A model generated the notes under the pieces. That model saw nothing but the letters and a program-made list of their open reading frames with translations. It was not told where the DNA came from and made no database searches. Shown here piece by piece: positions 12,131 to 24,500 of a stretch of DNA of 41,281 bases. The DNA comes from Acanthaster planci. Lineage: Eukaryota; Echinodermata; Asteroidea; Valvatida; Acanthasteridae. Each line of letters starts with the position of its first letter. Position 1 is the first letter of the stretch. A program made the position numbers and the translations under genes. The DNA lies in the NCBI RefSeq assembly GCF_001949145.1, contig NW_019091402.1, forward strand, positions 1,991,663-2,032,943, written 5' to 3'.

Positions 12131-12552
12131 TCGATGCACCAGGGCTTCGGTTATTGAGTTATGGACAAAGTAAAAAAATATTTTTGTTTATGCACGCCAT
12201 TAACTGGGACCCCGTAGGGGTGCTTACGCTTTGAGTATTATCACACAGCTCGGAGCAATTCTAGGTTTAGAACGAATTCAAATAAACTGTTTGCACATGC
12301 TTCCGAGTGAGCCAAGTTTAACGCATTGAAGGGATTAATGAATGTGTTAATGGAAGCGCGGGGAAAAATCTTTTTAAACACCCACGGTTTCGAAATAGCC
12401 AGAACGGGAAACATGATTTTTTTCCCTAAGTGACCTGGGACATTTGGATACGTCACTGATCGGCCGACGGCGGAGACGTCGATTTGGAGTGAGACATAGT
12501 AGACGATTTCCATCGGTGGCACAGGGTCCCGAACTTGACAGCTACATACAGA
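12130..12552 (+). promoter_or_regulatory. Promoter/5' UTR region of annexin gene 2
   Basis: This region aligns with the upstream region of gene 3 (about 28450-28822). Shared pieces include ATTGAGTT(A/G)TGGACAAA, CATCGGTGGCACAGG and the exon 1 donor GGTAAGTTG. The alignment continues into intron 1, to GGGGCGTGGCACAGC at about 12768-12782 (gene 3 copy at about 29398-29412). The TATAAATA seen upstream of gene 3 is not preserved here; the equivalent bases are an A-rich run. An in-frame TGA upstream shows that the ATG at 12553 is the first usable start. Transcription start is not determined. Confidence 0.4.
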
Positions 12553-15500
12553 ATGGTAAGTTGGAATTTGTTCATGATAATACACAGCCTCGAAGTCGAC
12601 AGGGGCATGCGAATCAGACACGTTAGAGATAAATGTACGTGTACATGTATATGGCAAGGGTTCTAGTGTGTAATACACGTGCTTAGCTTTACCATTGTAT
12701 GCGTCCATGTTCTTTAAATCACTTGATACTGGCTACAGACTCTACACACTAGGGCTTATCCGTGGAAGGGGCGTGGCACAGCGGACAGGAAATTAACATA
12801 CGCTGGGGTATTGAGTGCAGCATGGAAAGAAGGTCAGTCGCGTTTGGAACGTGCCTAGATGTTTAAAATGTAATTATTTGGCAGGATGGAGTATAATCGA
12901 ATTCACAAAACCCTTTTGCACTGTAGTTAGGACTGGAGACCTAGCCATGATTATCATACAATGCTCTCTTGTCTGTACGAGAAGGCTTAGAACGGTCCTC
13001 ATAAAAATTATGAAAGCGTGAATGCACTTCGAAGGGTGCAGTCCACAAATTTATGTCCCATTGAAAACAGTGTACAATCGTTGCATTGTTCAGGACTTAA
13101 TAGCATGCAAAACAAAATCCTTGGGGTTTCTCAAATAAAAATGAAAATATTAGGTCATTAACCTTAACTCCAAGGGTGTATGTAAAATGATATTGAAATG
13201 GAAGGATTTGTGACTGTTAGGGCTTATCTTTCAGTTTCTTTTCAATTTTTTTTGGGGGGTTAACAATTACATTTGTAATTATTCATACAAAACAAAATCA
13301 CCCCCTCCAAAAAAAATCCACAATCGCCCATTTTTCAAATGGCTTCCCTGTACTTTCTCGGTTACTTGGGGCTGTTTTTCAACCGTATTTTTAAAATCTG
13401 TTCTGCCCTCAGATGGAAGCACAAAGAACCAGGGAGTTGATCTTGGCAAAGATTCACACATGGGGGGGGAGGGAGAGAAATAATCTCCTTTTTCAAAAGA
13501 AACCCGGGGAGGGCACTTTTCAGCTCGGGGGAAATTAATGTTTGAATAAGTGGACTGAAAAAGGCCGGCATCCATGGTTGATAAATCTCAAGTCTTCATA
13601 TCATACGCATTTTTGTTTTAGTCCATAAAACACCGAAGGACACCGCCCCTCCCCCCCCAAGAAAAGCACCACTCTGCAATAAGTGGTCCGTGTGTGTTCA
13701 CCGTTTTCTCTTCACAGGCCAGAGTTTTCGTTGTAGGTCCACTGAGTGTGCATTTGAACCTTGCAACAGGGTAATAATATCTATGGTGGATCATGGCCTT
13801 TTGAATTTCAGGTTGTGCTCTTTGAAGTGTCCTGATGAGGTCGGGGAGTGTTTCCCAATTTGGAATGTTATGCAGCTTTTCATTAGGTCACTGCTTCAGC
13901 TAGATCGGCTGCAAACTGTTAGCTATACAATTTTGAAAAAACGCTATATTTAACAACGTGGAAGTTCAGCTAGGTCTTGTTTCAAATTGGTATTTGTTTG
14001 CCTGAGAAAAATAAGCCACAGATAGAAATTGACCAATTATTTCCAGTCATGAATGCTTGATCGCGAGGCTGTCAGGGTAAATATCGGCCTAGTCCGAAAT
14101 GTATAGATAGCTCATTTGTTGAAAGCCTTCAAACAGAGCTGCGGATTCATGTGCACACACGCTGTTGCAACACAGGCACTCAGTGGAGACATGCGACTCG
14201 TGGAAAGCAAAGTTTTTTTGTGCCAATTGGTTCTGCACACTGAGCCTCGATCTGGCAGCTCGTACAATCGCGTCAGAATCGCATCAACACAGCTTTTGAA
14301 ATATTGTCCAATTGCATGGTGTGAGAGCTGTCGCAGCACGCGCAGAATTATTTTTTACTGAGCAGCATACACGCGAATCACTGAACCAGCTGTGTTTAGT
14401 TTGTAAAGCTGTCAGATCGAAGCTCTGCTTGCCTGTGGCGGCAGCGTGCAAAGAGCTAATACTGTACATGTAGAACTCACTTATAAAACATCATACATCA
14501 GCTTTAATTCTATCACAAAACAGGCAAGCTCACGTGATCGGTGTCCGCTGTAAAACCTACTTACACAGCTTTGCTTTCACAATAGTAGCAGTGGCATTCA
14601 TTTCCTTCCGTTGGCTTTAGTGTTCAGGGTTAAACACTATTGCAGATCCTGGAAAGAAATATGACCCACATCCCTTGCATTGGCCTAAAGGAAATTGAAT
14701 CATAACCCCTAGGGCGATAGTATGTAAAATCATATTGAAATAGGAGGATTTGGAGGAGTGTTAGGATTAGACAAATGACAAGTAATAAAATTTTTCCCGT
14801 CAACTGTGCAACAGTGGAATATGTGTTTCCTTTCGTTGGCTTAGTGTTTCAGGTTAAGCGTTACCGCACATCCCGGATAGAAATATGACCCACGCCCCGT
14901 GCATTGGTCTATTACCTAGGGAATTTTTCAATTAAAAAGAAAAACAAGGACAGTTTTCCAAATTCATTTTTAAAATACGTACACTTGGTTGAAACAGACA
15001 AACAGTAGCTCAAAATCAGCGTACTTACATTTTCAACCACAATACAAAATTTGATTGTGAATGAGGAACTTCAGTAGTTGATGTATACATGTGCATGTAC
15101 TTGTTTTCACGTTTTAACTGCGTGTAAACTATTGTTTAACACGTATGATCAACTTCAATCGTATAGCCTACAGGTGGGCCAAGATACTTTCGTCGAATTG
15201 CCCAAAAATGGAGCTGCGGCATCAGAATTCTGCGGATTGCCACCTCCAAATGAGGCATGACGAATCATATCACAAGTAGACTTTTCTCTTACTTGCCCAG
15301 TGAATTTTACTGATCAAAAGTAATAGTAAATATTTTAATGCAATATGTCCCTGTCGTGTGTTATAGTGCAAGTAATATTTATCGTCGTTTTTACCGAAAT
15401 TCTACTTTCGCCTGAAACATGAAACCGAGATTCTGGCGCACAGTACTCGTTATATGAAGTGCCAAACTTGGAGTTGATCCAAAAAACAGGAAGTTAGTTG

Positions 15501-18500
15501 GGCACCAAAACTAAGCCCAGTTCACAGAAGGAAACCACACATGTAAATCAAATAAAAATTAGAAAAAGGGATCAACTTCCTTGATCGGGGCGAGTTCTTT
15601 GGGTTAGAGGTCACTAGATACGCAAGTGCATACTTTCCTGACACAAGCTTTTGTTATTACTTTTTTCTGCCGTTGGATAAGTCTCCTTATTTGGTGATGC
15701 CTTATTGGGTATAGAGGGCAGTACCTCTTATTTTTTTCCACCCGCGTAGATTTAAATGACTTGCAGATTGCAATTGTGCATAACCAACAGATGTAACCGA
15801 AGTGTACGGTCTGTTTGAGATTGATAATGGTAGACAAAGAAAGAACTGGATTCCAGCATGAGCAGTTTCATTGGGCGCATTGATGTAATAAAAGAGGCGG
15901 AGTATGTTCAGCTATGCCATTCAACCCTCCTTGTAACAACCGTGCCAGTGCACTGCAGACGCGTAAATGTTTTAGCCGTCAAAGGGCTCTCACTTTTCAT
16001 GCTTTAAAGTATGGGCGGCCAACGAGACAAGGCAATACTTCCACGACGTAGTCTCTGTTACCGCGAAGATATGAAACCTTTTTCCAAGTTTGCAGAAGTG
16101 GCCGACAAATCTGAAACTACAAGTTGAAACCCTTTCGTTTGAACGAAAATTGGGATTGAGAGAAGGCATTAAGCGTCAATCTGCTTATTTTTTAAGGTTT
16201 GTTTTTAACTGATTGTGATAATTTGATTTCAGGGCAATAATGGTAATATGAGAACAGAAAACAACTGAACACTTTGAGCGCATGTGGCCAATCGCTGGGT
16301 CAGGTCTTACAAACATAGAAAGGGTGAATTAGGTTTTCCGAAATGGCATAAATATCGAGTTGGTACCATTTATCTGTTGACCTCCAGATAAAAATCAAAC
16401 TTACCTGGCACTATTTGGCCACCGCACATGAAGTATTTAAGGTACCATTTTAATAATTCATTATTATTATTTTTTTCCTCCATCTTTACAGGCGACTGTA
16501 ACCCCAGCACCCAACTTTGACAAGGAACATGATGTTCAAGCTTTGCGAAAAGCCATGAAGGGCTTGGGTAAGTGTATGACACCCCCCGGAGCAAGTTCGG
16601 ATTAGAGCGCATTGACCAACAGAAAGCAGTTTCCCCCAAAACGGCTTCCGCTCGTGCTTTTAGTGTCAAGAGTTGAGTCATGGGGCCTGATATCATTCGG
16701 CTCCATGCAGTTCCGTTTTCTGCTACACGGAAACTTCGACGGGTGATTTGATGCCTGTCCTTTTTATTTGGGTTATACAACATATGGACGTTGTTGAATG
16801 AAGTCGTGTGTCTATAGAACTCTGCACGCAAAATCGACAGGGTACTTTGGGCCATTGTCCCATTTACAAGAAAATTACTAAGTCGCAATTTTATTTTCCT
16901 TTCCAATCTTAATTTTAACTCCTTGTGTCATCAGCATTAAGACTGTTTCTTTTGATTCGTCTTCATTTTCAGGATGCTTAGATTTCCTCTGACTATAGTT
17001 GAGGTATGAGTTACGAATAAAATAAGAAAAACTTTGAAGCACTTGGTGGCGGCAAACATACCTGTCCTTTTGCACTGGTTCTGTGCTTGCGCGCGTTGTT
17101 CTATTAGCAAACGTGCATACCTTGAGCACGCACAATACAGTAAAAGAGGATCGGTATGTATGCTGCCACCAGCGTCACCAAGTGTTCCATTACCTCTCAT
17201 GCTCACCATGCGCACGCAGGTGAAGTGCTCACACCAGTATTTGGGCATTGTTAGACAAAGCGGCTTCGTTCTGGCCATGGCCGTGTGCACCTTCATAGAG
17301 TACAGACGATATAAACTTGGAGGTATTTATGCCATACTGTCAAAGGATCAATGCAGTGGAGTCTTTCTTAGAATCACTTTTGGCGCATGTTTAAACTCTT
17401 CTTTAGTGTACAAAAACTGTTAAAATCTTTTTGAAGTTAAGACAATTACAAAGTGAGTTTTTTTTTAAACATTCAACATCGACCAAGCCTTTCCAGATAG
17501 GTGAGGGCGTTGTCAGTGTAATGGAGCTCCATGAAGGCAGTGTTCAGTTTGCATGTTTTCATGTTCAGATTTTGAACCTCTTTGGAAACATTTCTGAAAA
17601 GAGGTTACTCGTTGGCTTATTGCCGTATATGCTAAAATAAGGCGCCAAGGGAAATGGGAATCTTCAACAACGAAATATAAAAAAATCTAGCTGTCGTGCT
17701 ATATCAATTCAATGCAACGCTGAGGCTCAGTGACTAGATGACATCACAGTTTGCTCATGTAAATGCAAATTCGCATTTGCGTGAAAACAAAAAGACCCCC
17801 AAAATACATATAAAATTAGCAAAATAATATTTGAAAATAAGCATAGGTTAAAATACGGATGTTTTCTACTACATGGTCCCTTTCAATAATCGATCCTTCA
17901 ATTTCAATTTACATTGATTCAATACATAAATTCAATTTACATGAAACTGTAAACTTGGAATGTTTACATGTAGATGACATCAATGCAACATGAAAAACTG
18001 AACGTGAGTTTGAAAACGAAAGCAAAGGTGAGTATGTAATGTTATAAAGAATCACTGTCGGTGGGAAGTCAAGTCATTTTATTCCAATGCAGGCACGGAC
18101 GAACAGGCTATTATCGATATCCTAACCAGACGGAGCAATGCACAGAGACAGGAGCTGATCGTTCAGTTCAAGAGCGCCTATGGCAGGGTATGCTCTAGCT
18201 ATATCTGAAAGTCAGGACACCAGACAAACGAGGCTAAATTTACTTTAATAGGGAGTCTGGGCAATAAGCTTTTTGCGAGTTAAATTGAATCAAATCTGGC
18301 ACACTGTGTTCTTTAAATTCACGTAAACATAAAAAAATCATTAACATAAAATGGGCAGGAGTCTTCCCATTTCAATTATACCCGCCACTGGTCCCTACGT
18401 TCGGAGGTGAGACGTCTGGAGACTACATACGGGACGGGAACCAGTCTGTGTCTTTAGTCTGGGGAATTCAAATTGTCATGTTATGTGCAATCAGATAACT

Positions 18501-21500
18501 CAGTGTACCAGATTTTATGAGGGGACTAAATATGCGCTTAGCTGGTCTTAAACGTGGGTTTAAGACCTGCTCAGTAGAATGGACGCGACTAATGAAAGAT
18601 CATCTGGATCCGCAAGCGAGGGCATTATCAGTGTTCATTCTCGTGAGCAAGGTCTTAAACGTTACCGACCAAGCACATATTTATTCCCATTCATAACTAC
18701 AATTTCAGACGGAGAGTCAAAGAAAATCAATGTATGATAAATTTCCAATGATTTTTTCAAGAATTTCACTTCATTTCCCCAAACACCCCCGTCCACTTTA
18801 TGGTATATTCCTTATGCAAGTTGTCCAAAAAATCTCCTTATAGGAACTTTGCGTGCGCTGGGCAAGCTGCGGGCACACAGACTCTTGACCAATCAGAATC
18901 GATTAAACTGTCTCGCATCCACGTGCCAGCGCATGATTTGCGCAACGGGCATCATTACTTCCCAGTGAGCATTATCAAATGTTAATTTAATACACGTTCA
19001 AGTTGCATGTTGTTGAATAGGGAGACTGTCTGAGGTATTTGTGAATCAAATTTAACCCGTAATAGGCTTTTATATAGACGAATATTTGGCCGACAAGTGT
19101 TGTTACAAATTGGATTCTGAAGAGTTCCGGATAATTTATAGTTCGTAAATTCTGTCAAAAGAGAATAAGCCAAGTTCTCATTTTAATTTCAGGTGGTCGA
19201 AGTACAGGTGCAGTGTCTTATAACATTGAAAGCGTTCCAATTTTTTTCTACATGTAGTATCCATTAATATTGTAAAACATTCACAGAAACCAAACGCGTC
19301 CAACATTTATCCTTCAAACCTATAGCAGTCGGTTGCAGGCTTTTACCGCAGGTGGGGAAGAGATTTTTGCAGTCGTAACGTAAAGATGAATTGTACAATG
19401 TCAATCTCCACCAGTGTTGTATTCGAGTCCATCACAAGTCCCTGTAAGCCGATCACAAGTCATTCTCTCCTAAGTCAATTTAATGTGTTTGTCGAATGAA
19501 CTCGACAAACACATTATCTTGTCATTGTTCACCCTGTTGCTAATGATTTGCCTTGTGAAAGGACTTGTGACTGCACTCGTGAAAGGACCTGTGGTGAACT
19601 GGCATACAACACTGATCTCCACTTTCGAATGGCTCTTTCCTCTGGGTTGAAAACTAGGATCTTGTGAAGGACCTGAAGAGTGAACTCGGGGGCAACTTCG
19701 AGGACGCCATTCTTGCCCTGATGGATCGCCCAGACGTGTACGACGCCAGATGCCTCAAGAAAGCCGTGAAGGTGTGTATTTTGTTGTGAGAGTCGGGATG
19801 ATCTTTGACTGCAAATCATAAAAGAACAGTTGTGGATCAAAAGAAGGACCGTCCCAGAAAAGCCGAAAAAAATATTGTGGCTCACCTCACTTCGCCCCTT
19901 TTTGCAAATGCTTGATCCATCACGGTGAAAAAAACTTTTGAAGTTAAAAAAAGGCCAGGCAGACTTAACGTCTTGTCTACTGGTACACTTTACCTCACGT
20001 GCTGCATATTCACGAGTTTTTCGTTACATTGATGTCTTGCGGAAAGTTTGATGCATGTTTTCTGAAAGGTTGCTTTGGATTTCTCAGGAAGTGTCACACT
20101 TTTGGAACAAGCATGACAGAGATCGCACAACAAATGGAGCGCGATTAACAAATGAAGATGTTCCCCATATTACATGCAAGATTAATCACCATTTTCACTA
20201 CTCACAATTAACCACTATCCGCCTCAAGCAGAAGCACCCCCTCATCGGTTGAAAAGAGCCGGTGTCGGGGTGTTCCTTTTTGTTGGTAGCGATGCGACAG
20301 TAACACGGGCATTTCATAAACCTTTCGTGAACCATTGTGGTTCAGTTCCGTACCTGTGGAGCCTCCGTTGCTGAGAAGATTGCGTCCTCTCTTGGTCCAG
20401 CACGAGGCTCGCATTCATTTTTAACTACGGTCTTTGGTGTGTTTTTCAGGGTCTTGGGACTGATGAGGACGTGCTGATTGAGATAATGTGCGCCAGGAAC
20501 AATGCGGTAAGCAGTCACACATTGGCGAGGAAACCAGTGCCTTATTAAATTTGTGTTTGAAATTGGGGAAAGGGGTGGGGAAAGGTGGGGGAATTACAGA
20601 AAAATCTGAAAGGGGGAGGGTTACAAACATAACTCTCTATGTAGAGGTCAATGTTCATGATATTAATGTACATGCATATCCAGAATATGTATTCAAAATG
20701 GCATATCCATAGCTTTTAAAATTGTTTGAGCGATACTGAATGCATTCTAGTCGTTGGAAATCTGAAAAATTCTTCACAATTCACCTTAATTTTTTTTCTG
20801 CCACAACATAATATCATGGAGTTACTGGTAATTTCTTAAGCATGCAAAGCCTCGGAACAATTTTAGGCTATTCGAAGACTGACAATGAAGTTCAGTGGTA
20901 TACACATAAGTGTCTTTGGCGGTTTCATGTGAACATTTTCTTGAACGATTCAAATTGCCGTAACCCTTCAAACGGTCTTCTTTCTCTTACGTTATCGTAT
21001 TTGCAGGAAATTAACGCCATTAAAGCGGCTTACAAATCTGGTGAGTACTTCTCCAGCGGCTAAAGCGGTGGATTAAACCCAGATAGTTAGTGCTGCATGC
21101 TGCAAGTCAGCTGACCTACTTAATACCTGCGAAATGCTAGAGTCCAACCTCTGTTTACGTAAGAAAAGGAGAGGTCTGGAAGACTTACTGTAGCTCGTTA
21201 GCTTGCCCTAAACAACTTGAACTCTACCAGACCAAAAATATTCTTGCTTCATGATGGGTTTCCTGATCTATGCTTGTGGGTCCAATAGTATCATGTCCGT
21301 AAGCGAGACACATACCCATGAAAATCTCAGTTCAGATCGGTGGCTGTGATGGTAACATGCGTGCTTACAGTAGGGGCAAATCGGGCTGTACCAAAGCCAT
21401 ATACCAACAAGAATATAACATTAAGGCCTTTCCTTAATCCTTTACGGAATATATAACGTCTTTCACATCACCTCTCTGCCATTTCTCGACGGAACAGAAT

Positions 21501-24500
21501 TTAAATCGGATCTGGAGAAAGCTCTGGCAGGTGATACAAGCGGAGACTTCAAACGCGTTCTGATAGGCCTCTGCACAGTAAGAAAATGATATCTCCATAT
21601 TTAAACAAAGAAGTTGACCCCCTCCAAAAAACCACAAAAGAAAACTGTGGTACAATTAAGACATTGTAATAGATCGGAAAGACCACAACGTGTCTTTTGG
21701 AGTAAGATTCGTTTGTTTCGTTGTAAGTTTGTAACTATCTTGATTTTTTTATGAAAAGGAAATAGAAACATTCAAATACTGCTGATTAAAATTATGACCA
21801 AAGCATTTGCGAATGATTATCCAAGACCGGGAAAATGTATATGTACTCACGGCTTAGTGAGTGACAAGCCCACGGCAAGCCCAAAATAATTTGAATGTGG
21901 AAGTTGGTATAAGATAAGGGGCTTTTAATAGTGGTTGGTTTGGTGTTCCCAACAGGCCAATCGGGACGAGTCGTCGGCGATTGACGCTGGGAAGGTGCAC
22001 GATGACGCGGCGGCTCTCTGGGCGGTAAGAATAACATTACTTTTGAGACCCAAACCCTAACCACACCGGGTTTTCTTGAGTGCCCATTAATTAATTAAAA
22101 TTATGGCAGACCTTCACTTTTTCGTTCAGAAACACTGACATACCGTTTTGTACAGGTTTTCACATTATGAAGAAAGGTCATCCTTACTTGGCACCAGCTA
22201 TTTTATTCAACGTGTACATTATTTCCGTCCCGTTTAAGCTAAACCGGTAGTTATTTTAATATATGAATTGCTGTTTACCAGTATTTTAAAGAGTTGCTTA
22301 AGCACAAAATTTGTTTAAGCTTGAAAAAATCTAGGTTGATAAATCAGGTTACCAGCCAAAACTCCATGTGATGTATATTGCTTAGGAATGGTATATAGCT
22401 GTCGTTTGGTTAGCAGGAAAATCACGTAGATTTTGAGCTGGTTACCTTTGTTGTGCAAGGTTGTTTTCACGCTTAAGCAAATTCTGCGCTTAAGCAGCTC
22501 TGTGAAATTAGCCCCGAGTGCTTAATAGCTCTTTAATATTTTAACGTGTTGAAAATGGCCATTCTGGTTAGTACCGGTGGGGAGGCATAGTTTTGCCAGA
22601 CACTGTTAGGTAAAAAATGCACCAAAACTGGAAATGGGTCTGTGTACAACAAAACTGATGTAAGAAACATATAACTATGTAAGTAACTGTAGATTATGTT
22701 GGCTTATACGCTTACCAGATACTGACACTGTGTAGATAATAAGCAGAGTACCATGTTATCGAACAGAACAACATTGGTGTTGAAAAGCAAAATAATACAG
22801 GCTAAAATACCTAGAGCAACGTTGACCAACAAGACAGCGAAGGCATGCAGTGGCCCCACAAATGATCTGCAGCACAGTCCTAGCTCGTCGGAGTGTCGGT
22901 CAGTGTTGGTCATTTTATAATGGACAAATTACTCGGCTTTATGTCTATGGTTGTGTAGGCAGCCACCTCATGTAGAATTGTAGAATCTCAAGCCGCAGCC
23001 AAGTTAGTCTGACACGGCCAACCCCATTGCTTTCGCTGCAACAGGCAGCCAAAGGTCTTGGCACTGATGAGGCTGAGTTCCAGCGCGTCATCGTGTCTCG
23101 AAGCAAGGAACACCTCTTGGCCGTCTTCCAAGAATATGAAAAGGTACAAAAAAATGTCTTGTCACCAAGGAGAAAATCCTACCTAAAATTTAATGTTTAG
23201 CACAACACAGATTTGTCCAATGCCTTTGAACATTTCAAGGAATCTTCAGGAATCCTTGATCATCACCAATTACATAGAAAGCCTACAGAAAGACCATCGA
23301 GGTCGAAATTAAGTAACAGTGACAAGATTATACCTATTTACAGTAAATCGTGCAAAACCTGCAAAACGTTATGCATTTAAAAAAATGGATCTTTCTAAAA
23401 TTTATAAACTCAAGCGTACACTTCCTAAGACGTGCCATACGGTTTGGACCATCTAATGGTCCAAACCGTGATGCATTAGAGAGCTACATATTAACTTTTA
23501 CCAATGCCTTCATTTGAGACTTTCTGCGCCAAAGTGCCGTAGCAAGGTCGTATATGAGTGAATTCCTTAAACATTTACATTAGACGACAGCCTCAATACT
23601 ACTTAACTTGTTTCCTGAGGTGACCTCACGATTATGCTCGTGAAATGAAAATTTATATCCACATGAATACCAGAAAGTCCAGAACACATCGTCAGAAAAA
23701 GCAACAGACATACTTGGACTCCCCTGGAGACACACACACACACTGTATTTTAGGATTTCAATAAGATCCATTACATTGGCCCTTAGTATAACTCTTCTCT
23801 CACCGTTTTTTTAGCTGGCTGGTAAATCCATTGAGTCCACCATCAAGAGCGAAATGTCTGGAAACCTTGAGCGTGCATACCTCACCATCGGTAAGATTTG
23901 GGCTCTCTATTTTGGCAAATCGCAGTTGACAGTGTTGGGGCAGGTTCGATCAAGGACTACGAGTTAACTGGTGGCTTGCGCATGTGCAGTGAATTTGAAG
24001 TGCAAACTACCCTATTCAACCGTTGTTAGGCCGAAGGGGAGAAAAGGTGGCCGCAGAAAACGGTATAATAGCAAATTTACGTTGAAAGTTGTCGTTTACT
24101 AGTGGCACACACTTTTTCCGGCATTTTTCTTATAACTGGTCCTCTCCACACTGTGCTATTAAAATGGTTTATGGCAACCAACGACGCGGTCGACTAAAGT
24201 AGTCCAACTACCGTCAACGAAACGTGAATTCGATGAGAGCTAGTTGAACTATGGTATTTGGTCAAACCTCCATGGATTTAATTTCATTTGGCAGCTTACT
24301 ACGAGCCACTTGCATAGATTTTTGTTTTTACGCCAAGCTTGTATGTTTCAGAGGATATGTTTTAGAAATTCCTGTCGGGTATTTTACAGTTTACTGGGTA
24401 GTAATTCGACTTCACATGTAGTTTGTTCTAGTTTCTTCAGAGGCTTCTGATCCAAACTGATTGTAAAAATTGGTCCAACATTTCCTTTTCCAGTTGCCTT

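Noticed and set aside
12241-12708. 155-codon open frame on the - strand
   Set aside because: Antisense to the exon 1 region of gene 2; its counterpart in the duplicated gene 3 region is not kept open, so it is a chance frame.
16370-16906. 178-codon open frame on the - strand
   Set aside because: It runs antisense across exon 2 of gene 2 and its flanking introns; no recognisable domain, and codon content looks like non-coding sequence.
23439-23469. microRNA precursor
   Set aside because: The 14-bp stem with a 3-nt loop is too short and too tight for a Drosha/Dicer substrate.
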